Source of the DNA: Halobacillus sp. Marseille-P3879
GTDB lineage: Bacteria > Bacillota > Bacilli > Bacillales > Halobacillaceae
NCBI RefSeq assembly: GCF_900240285.1
Contig: NZ_OESS01000002.1
Coordinates: 682,001-746,000 of the forward strand
Length of the DNA: 64,000 nt
Reading direction: 5' to 3'
Below, in pieces: positions 59,194 to 64,000 of this stretch (the first letter of the stretch is position 1; every line of letters begins with the position of its first letter). Under the pieces are notes generated by a model, which saw only the letters and a program-made list of their open reading frames with translations, did not search any database and was not told the origin of the DNA. A program made the position numbers and the translations under genes.

Positions 59194-59895
59194 ATGAGAA
59201 AAGATTTAATTTCTGTATTACTTCTAGTTTTCACCCTATGCGGCCTGGCTGCTTGCTCTCAAGAGGAGAAGGCTGAAGGTGGTACGACGAAGGAAAATCA
59301 AACCGAATCATCCTCCGCTGATGGTAATGAGGAAGAAGGGCCGGTGGCAATCGTTAACGGTAAAGAATTATCGAGAGAAGATTTTGACCAGCAGCTCTCG
59401 AATGCTGAACAGCAATATGAATCCAGAGGGATTGATATGGAAGGCCAGGAAGATCAGGTCCATCAGAGTGTTGTTGATGAAATGATCGGGATGGAGCTGC
59501 TTCAGCAAGAAGCTGAAAATGAAGGGTTTGAAGCTTCACAGGAAGAAATAGATCAACGTTATGAGGAATTTACTTCCCAGTTTGAAAGTAAAGAAGCTCA
59601 AGAAGAAGCTTTTGAAGAAACTGGGCTCGATGAAGAAACCGTACGAGATGAACTTGAGAGCAGCATCATGATTAACAAATATGTAGACGAAGCAATAGAA
59701 GAAGTAGAAGTTTCAGAAGAAGAGATAGAAGAACAATATGATGCAATGAGTGAAGAACAAGGTGAAGATGCTCCAGGCTACGATGAAGCGAGGGAACAGA
59801 TTGAACAGCAGTTAATCTCTCAGAAGGAAAGTGACCAGGTAAATGAGCTCATTGACAGTCTTCGTGATGAGGCTGATATAGAAGTCATGATTTAA
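59194..59895 (+). CDS. SurA-N-domain lipoprotein (foldase-like, no PPIase)
   Basis: 233 residues. Lipoprotein signal ISVLLLVFTLCGLAACSQ with lipobox LAAC; then a very acidic linker and a SurA_N-type helical domain (VAIVNGKELSREDFDQQLSNAEQQYESRGIDME...QSVVDEMIGMELLQQEAENEGF). The rotamase domain of PrsA is missing, so a chaperone role outside the membrane is likely. The extreme Glu/Asp content suits a salt-adapted envelope. ATG 59194; AAAGGAG is 11 bp away, GTG 59182 is a weaker option. Confidence 0.88.
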   Translation: MRKDLISVLLLVFTLCGLAACSQEEKAEGGTTKENQTESSSADGNEEEGPVAIVNGKELSREDFDQQLSNAEQQYESRGIDMEGQEDQVHQSVVDEMIGMELLQQEAENEGFEASQEEIDQRYEEFTSQFESKEAQEEAFEETGLDEETVRDELESSIMINKYVDEAIEEVEVSEEEIEEQYDAMSEEQGEDAPGYDEAREQIEQQLISQKESDQVNELIDSLRDEADIEVMI

Positions 59896-59971
59896 TGGAT
59901 ACAAAAAAATTTGCATGGCTGAAGGTAGTGTCCAATCATTAATTTCATATTTGGCTAATCGTAGGAAAGGA

Positions 59972-60043
59972 TTGGGACAAAACTGAATAAAGCATAAAAT
60001 AACCCGAACGATTTCTTTGAAATCAGTTCGGATTATTTATGTG
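59972..60043 (+). repeat. IS terminal-region repeat, copy 2 (solo)
   Basis: Begins TTGGGACAAAACTGAATAA and contains the arms CGAAC(g)/(a)GTTCG. It is nearly identical, inverted, to 26121-26191, but no transposase follows. Probably a solo IS end left by deletion. Confidence 0.7.
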
Positions 60044-60108
60044 CCAAGAAAGGAGTTTTACCTTTGCTCTGCCAAAATCTTTATGTTGCTCTTATGTTTC
60101 AGCCTTTT

Positions 60109-63100
60109 TTAAATCACTTGATTTAACTGAATAAGCCTCTCCTGTAAATCTTCACTGTTTATTTCGGATTCCAGGCTGATTCTTTGATTTTCATAATACT
60201 GGTTAATTTCTTTTATCCATTCAGCCTTCATGGCTTTAGAACGTTCCTCGTATAATTTACTGGAATGTGCGACTAAACAATCAAATGAATCTGTTATCGA
60301 CTTTTTTAATGGTTCAGAGAGGGTTGAGGCTATTTCATCCCTCATCCGCTCCTTTTCATTTCCTTCAAAAAATGACTTTGTTCCTTTAAACCACTTTATA
60401 CTTTTATTCACCGTAGCCAGCGGCACCTCCACACTCTTTTTAAACTGCAGAGTTTCCCCTTCATTTCCTTCCGAGACGGTTTCATTTAATAGAAAAGAAG
60501 GTTCAAGCTTACTTATTTCCGTTTGGGTTTCTTCTCTGTTTTGCACTGCTAATTCTTCGACAAACCCTTCCATACGTAACGAGATAGCTCTTAACTCCTG
60601 ATTCATTTCAAATTCAATTTCTTCAAGCAGCGGCAATATTGCTTCCTTCAGCAATTCTTTTGATTGACTGAGTGTTCCACTTACAACTGAAGGATTAATA
60701 TGATCTTTGAAATAATCATTAAAATTAAGCATCATTCGTTCATGAGCATAATACAACTGCTTTTCTGTTTTTTGTTCAATTTGTTTATAAGCCCGGTTCT
60801 TTCTCTGCTTATGAACAACCGATAATAACTGATCGCAGGTATGCCGCAGTTTATCTAATTGTTCGTCTTTTTCCTGTTGACTTAATGAAGCATTTTGAAT
60901 ATAAGATTGCAATGTTTCAGAAGCATAATTTAGGTCCTTTTGAATGGAATGCTTTAATACACTGGTTAATTCATCTTTTAAGAAACGCTCGAATTTTTCT
61001 TCAAATAATGAAAAGCCGGGGGAGCCATTTGTTTTATTGGCTAACTTATCTTCTAAAGCTTCCAAACTCGACAGTGAGTACAGCCTTGGGTGTCGGATTT
61101 GAAAAGAATGAAGCTGCTGTAAAACGTAGTCTTCTACCTGCAATTTCTCTTCATTTGAGGCTGCCAAATCCGCCGCATTAATTATAAAAAACATCTTATC
61201 CATGGAAAAAGCGTCTTTTACCCGGCCCAGCTGTTTTAAGAAGGAAGCATCAGGTCTGGAAAAAGGGTGATTAAAGTAAGTGACAAATAGTACGGCGTCA
61301 GCACTCTTAATGTACTCAAACGAAACGTCTGTGTGACGAGCGTTTACCGAATCAGCACCAGGAGTATCCACTAACGTTATGCCTTTTTGAGTCCAGTCGC
61401 AATCATAATAAATCTCCACCCATTCGATAAAACAGGATGTCTCTTCTTGTGACACAAACGAAGAAAGCTCGTCCCATGGTATTGTCATTTCCCTGCCAAC
61501 GTCCTGTTTCATAGTCGGATAACCATTTACAAATGCACTTATAAAGGATTTCTTTTGGTGAACCAGCTTTTCGAGCTGCTCATTACTCCACTCACTAATG
61601 GAAGCATACGCCTCCTCCAGCGTTTGATAATGTTCCTGACGATCACTCGCAGCATAGTACAGGTCTTCCAGTAATTCGGATTCTGACTTCACCTTTACCA
61701 ATATTGTTCGATGACTGTGCTCGTACGTAGGAGGTGAAATTTTATTGATTGTCGCCGTTGTAGGATTGGGGGACACCGGTAATACATTCTCTCCAAGCAA
61801 TGCATTCGCAAATGAAGACTTCCCCGCGCTGAAGGCCCCGAACAAAGCAATCGTATACTGTTTATTTAACAATCGCTGCTGTTTCTCTTCCAACTGCTCT
61901 ATTAGTGAAGAAAAACCAGGAATATTCTCAAGGATACTGCCGACCTGTGATACCTTAGCAGCTAACTTATCAGCATCAACCGCTCCCTCCGCCTGCGAGT
62001 TGACAGGCGTTTTTTCTTGTATATGAGAAGGAGCTGTTACATCAGCCTTTATCTCTTCAGGTTCCACATCAATAATTTGACCTTTTCGTTTATTTACAGC
62101 TTCGCGCAGTTTCTCGATGCTGCCTGGATCATATTCATTAGATTGAGGAATACGCAGGAGCGAAAACTTATAATTGGAAACTAATTCTTCAATCTCTAAT
62201 TGCTTGTTTTTCACCTTTTCCTTCTGTTCCAAGGCATTTAGCAGTTCATAATGACGATCAGCCTCCTGCTCCATTTCCGAAGACATCTCGTCTTTAAGTA
62301 TCTCCCACCATTCTTGCATCTCTAAGCGGAAATGCTTTTGAATATCTTTGGCCAGCTGATCAGTATATCGTAGAATATAATCTCCAGTTACTGAAGCTCC
62401 CTGTTCGATTAACATAGATATCCGCTCACTTGCGGGATAATTAAATGTTAGTTTTTGTACTTTGGCCAGCAGTTCCTCTTCGGTAATGTTGTAATTATGC
62501 ATAAACTCACTAAGACGCTCCTTTAGAGGCCACAGTAAGTTTTTTTCAGCGGTTTCCGTTAATACCTGGTAAAACTCTTGTTTTCTTATTTTTCTTTCCT
62601 CTTCTGTTTTCTTTTTCGAAAAAAGAAGACCTACCTTAAATCCTGTCTGCTCCGATTCTAAATAAGCCTCTGCTTTCTCTCTAACGTGACTAGGCATTAA
62701 ATAAGCATTGCCGATAAATTTCTTTATGCGTTTATCAAATTGGTCCTTTGCCTCATGCAGCTGGTTCTTCTGTCGGTCGTGGATTAAGGATACCGAGTCT
62801 GTTCCCTGTGGACTTTCCTCTTGAATAATACGTTCCAGGTTATTGAGTTCTTCTTCTAATTGATTAAGATCGGTTTCAAATTGTTCACGGTATTCTGTTA
62901 CACACTCTTCAATAATCGCATACAAAGGTTCGGAGAATGGTTCATCTGATTTTTCAAAACCTTCATGAAAGCTCTTCGTCAGTTGATTTACCTGGCTGTA
63001 TGGATGATCAGGCTCTTTTAAAGATGTAAAATAGGTTTCTTCAGGAAAAATCCCCCACAGTGCTAAGGAATCGCTTACACTGCTGGCGAAATCAGCAAAA

Positions 63101-63735
63101 GATAGTTCTTCCTCTCGATGTTTGTCTACTTGATTTATAATAAGTGAAAAAGGAATTTTTCGACTTTGCATTTCGAGCAGAAAGTTCAGGTTCACTTCGG
63201 ACTGTACATGATTATAATCCATCACATAATACATGTGATCCATCAAGTGAAGAGAAGCTTCGGTGACAACTCGATCAGCATCGTTCGTCGAATCGACGCC
63301 GGGTGTATCAATGATTTTCACATTTTCAGGAATCGATGTAAGCGGACGACTTATTTCAATGGCTTTGATGGAATCACCATCTTTACACAATTCTTTTATG
63401 GTGTCTAAAGAGACAGATCCATTATATTTTTCTGGAGATTTACTATTAAAAAAAACTGTAGTATAAGATTCCCCTGATGAAAGTGTAACAACGTTCGCAC
63501 TTGTAGGGATAGGACTGGAAGGAAGAATATCCTCTTTTGATAAATAGTTGATCATTGAAGATTTCCCGGCAGAAAAATGACCGGCAAATCCGATAATGAT
63601 CTCGTTATTATCTATTTTTTCAGCTAGATCTAAAGCTTTTTGTGCAGGTAATGGATGGTTTTCCTGCACTGCAAGATAGGTATTTGCGATTTGCATAATC
63701 GCTGCTTGATTATTTTCTCTGGTGACCACAGACAT
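60109..63735 (-). CDS. dynA: Double-dynamin DynA (YpbR)
   Basis: 1208 residues, two fused bacterial dynamins, as in B. subtilis DynA, which fuses membranes and protects against pore-forming stress and phage. GTPase 1: P-loop GFAGHFSAGKSSMINYL, then DTPGVDSTNDADR and LIINQVDKH; GTPase 2 (about residue 625): LFGAFSAGKSSFANALLGENVLPVSPNPTTATI, DTPGADSVNARH and IINAADLA. Each is followed by long helical (coiled-coil) stalk regions. Start ATG preceded by AAAGGAG. Monocistronic as seen. Confidence 0.94.
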   Translation of the reverse strand: MSVVTRENNQAAIMQIANTYLAVQENHPLPAQKALDLAEKIDNNEIIIGFAGHFSAGKSSMINYLSKEDILPSSPIPTSANVVTLSSGESYTTVFFNSKSPEKYNGSVSLDTIKELCKDGDSIKAIEISRPLTSIPENVKIIDTPGVDSTNDADRVVTEASLHLMDHMYYVMDYNHVQSEVNLNFLLEMQSRKIPFSLIINQVDKHREEELSFADFASSVSDSLALWGIFPEETYFTSLKEPDHPYSQVNQLTKSFHEGFEKSDEPFSEPLYAIIEECVTEYREQFETDLNQLEEELNNLERIIQEESPQGTDSVSLIHDRQKNQLHEAKDQFDKRIKKFIGNAYLMPSHVREKAEAYLESEQTGFKVGLLFSKKKTEEERKIRKQEFYQVLTETAEKNLLWPLKERLSEFMHNYNITEEELLAKVQKLTFNYPASERISMLIEQGASVTGDYILRYTDQLAKDIQKHFRLEMQEWWEILKDEMSSEMEQEADRHYELLNALEQKEKVKNKQLEIEELVSNYKFSLLRIPQSNEYDPGSIEKLREAVNKRKGQIIDVEPEEIKADVTAPSHIQEKTPVNSQAEGAVDADKLAAKVSQVGSILENIPGFSSLIEQLEEKQQRLLNKQYTIALFGAFSAGKSSFANALLGENVLPVSPNPTTATINKISPPTYEHSHRTILVKVKSESELLEDLYYAASDRQEHYQTLEEAYASISEWSNEQLEKLVHQKKSFISAFVNGYPTMKQDVGREMTIPWDELSSFVSQEETSCFIEWVEIYYDCDWTQKGITLVDTPGADSVNARHTDVSFEYIKSADAVLFVTYFNHPFSRPDASFLKQLGRVKDAFSMDKMFFIINAADLAASNEEKLQVEDYVLQQLHSFQIRHPRLYSLSSLEALEDKLANKTNGSPGFSLFEEKFERFLKDELTSVLKHSIQKDLNYASETLQSYIQNASLSQQEKDEQLDKLRHTCDQLLSVVHKQRKNRAYKQIEQKTEKQLYYAHERMMLNFNDYFKDHINPSVVSGTLSQSKELLKEAILPLLEEIEFEMNQELRAISLRMEGFVEELAVQNREETQTEISKLEPSFLLNETVSEGNEGETLQFKKSVEVPLATVNKSIKWFKGTKSFFEGNEKERMRDEIASTLSEPLKKSITDSFDCLVAHSSKLYEERSKAMKAEWIKEINQYYENQRISLESEINSEDLQERLIQLNQVI

Positions 63736-63905
63736 CTGCTATTCTCCTTTTTTCGCGTTCGTTGATGTAACATATTATAGCAGAAACTCTCCTGCCCGTT
63801 AATGAAAGAGGCAGTTTAGAATTTTGAAGCTTCCCTACCATGCATTACCCTTTAAATGGTCAGTAAACTGCTTAAACACAATCGCTCAAGCGTAACTTCA
63901 GAATT

Positions 63906-64000
63906 TTACTTCACTCTATATTTTACATTTTGATAAGCTATTATTCCATGACTCCTTTTTGCCGCTTTTATTGCTTTTAAGACCGCCTGTTCCACTACAT
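63906..64000 (-). CDS. Possible 3' end of an unrecognised minus-strand gene
   Basis: From the window edge a minus-strand frame stays open for about 30 codons (VVEQAVLKAIKAAKR...YRVK) to a TAA at 63906-63908. The residue mix looks protein-like but is too short to identify. Confidence 0.25.
   Translation of the reverse strand, partial: VVEQAVLKAIKAAKRSHGIIAYQNVKYRVK

Overview
The window is chromosomal DNA of a low-GC Gram-positive, endospore-forming Bacillaceae. The clearest evidence is a long run of genes in the order known from the Bacillus subtilis yne region: hflX, ynbB, glnR-glnA, lexA, a yneA-position gene, yneB, ynzC, tkt, sirA (yneE), yneF, ccdA, ccdC, yneK, acnA (citB), yneN, tlp, yneP, yneQ, yneR, plsY (yneS), yneT, parE, parC. 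Spore-related genes (tlp, sirA) and GlnR, LexA and CcpA-type control sites support this. Acidic exported proteins, a betaine/choline-type ABC transporter and a Mrp-type antiporter subunit suggest a moderately halophilic or marine genus such as Halobacillus, Thalassobacillus or Virgibacillus; that placement is inference.

Layout. 1-21.3 kb is the conserved yne backbone (nitrogen control, SOS, transketolase, cytochrome c maturation, TCA cycle, spore proteins, lipid and folate genes). 21.3-31.0 kb is a block that splits yneS from yneT. It holds a decayed flavin amine oxidase, the oxidative pentose phosphate pair zwf-gndA, a decayed IS1182-type transposase, a cyclase-family hydrolase, an AI-2E-type membrane protein and an osmoprotectant-type ABC system with a permease-binding protein fusion. 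31.0-36.1 kb returns to the backbone (yneT, parE, parC). 36.1-46.8 kb is a TetR regulator plus a yngJIHGFE-type leucine/acyl-CoA degradation operon and a convergent acetyl-CoA synthetase-like gene. 47.1-49.5 kb is a two-gene sulfolipid (SQDG) module. 49.5-54.3 kb is a segment bounded by a perfect 24-bp inverted repeat (cysteine hydrolase, MFS exporter, cvfB, luciferase-like oxidoreductase, PadR). 54.3-64 kb holds a FlaR-like kinase with no standard start codon, a LysM/3D wall enzyme, an ABC-F ATPase, cold-shock genes, Cu/Zn superoxide dismutase, a SurA-like lipoprotein and the double dynamin DynA.

Pathway links. The 36-47 kb cluster encodes acyl-CoA dehydrogenase, a biotin-dependent acyl-CoA carboxylase (separate BC, BCCP and CT), enoyl-CoA hydratase and HMG-CoA lyase, which together fit isovaleryl-CoA to acetoacetate plus acetyl-CoA. 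The same 14-bp palindrome type (TGAATGnAnATTCA) precedes both the TetR gene and the convergent synthetase gene, and a strong cre-like site precedes the operon. Tkt, Zwf and GndA cover much of the pentose phosphate pathway. CcdA, CcdC and the thioredoxin-like YneN form a cytochrome c maturation and thiol-redox group.

Most notable are: a 31-codon single-span membrane protein under four LexA boxes where the larger YneA is expected; the 24-bp inverted repeat around a 4.7-kb segment; the sulfolipid gene pair; a lone MnhB-like subunit between ccdA and ccdC; and two families of dispersed repeats. No rRNA, tRNA or CRISPR array was seen.
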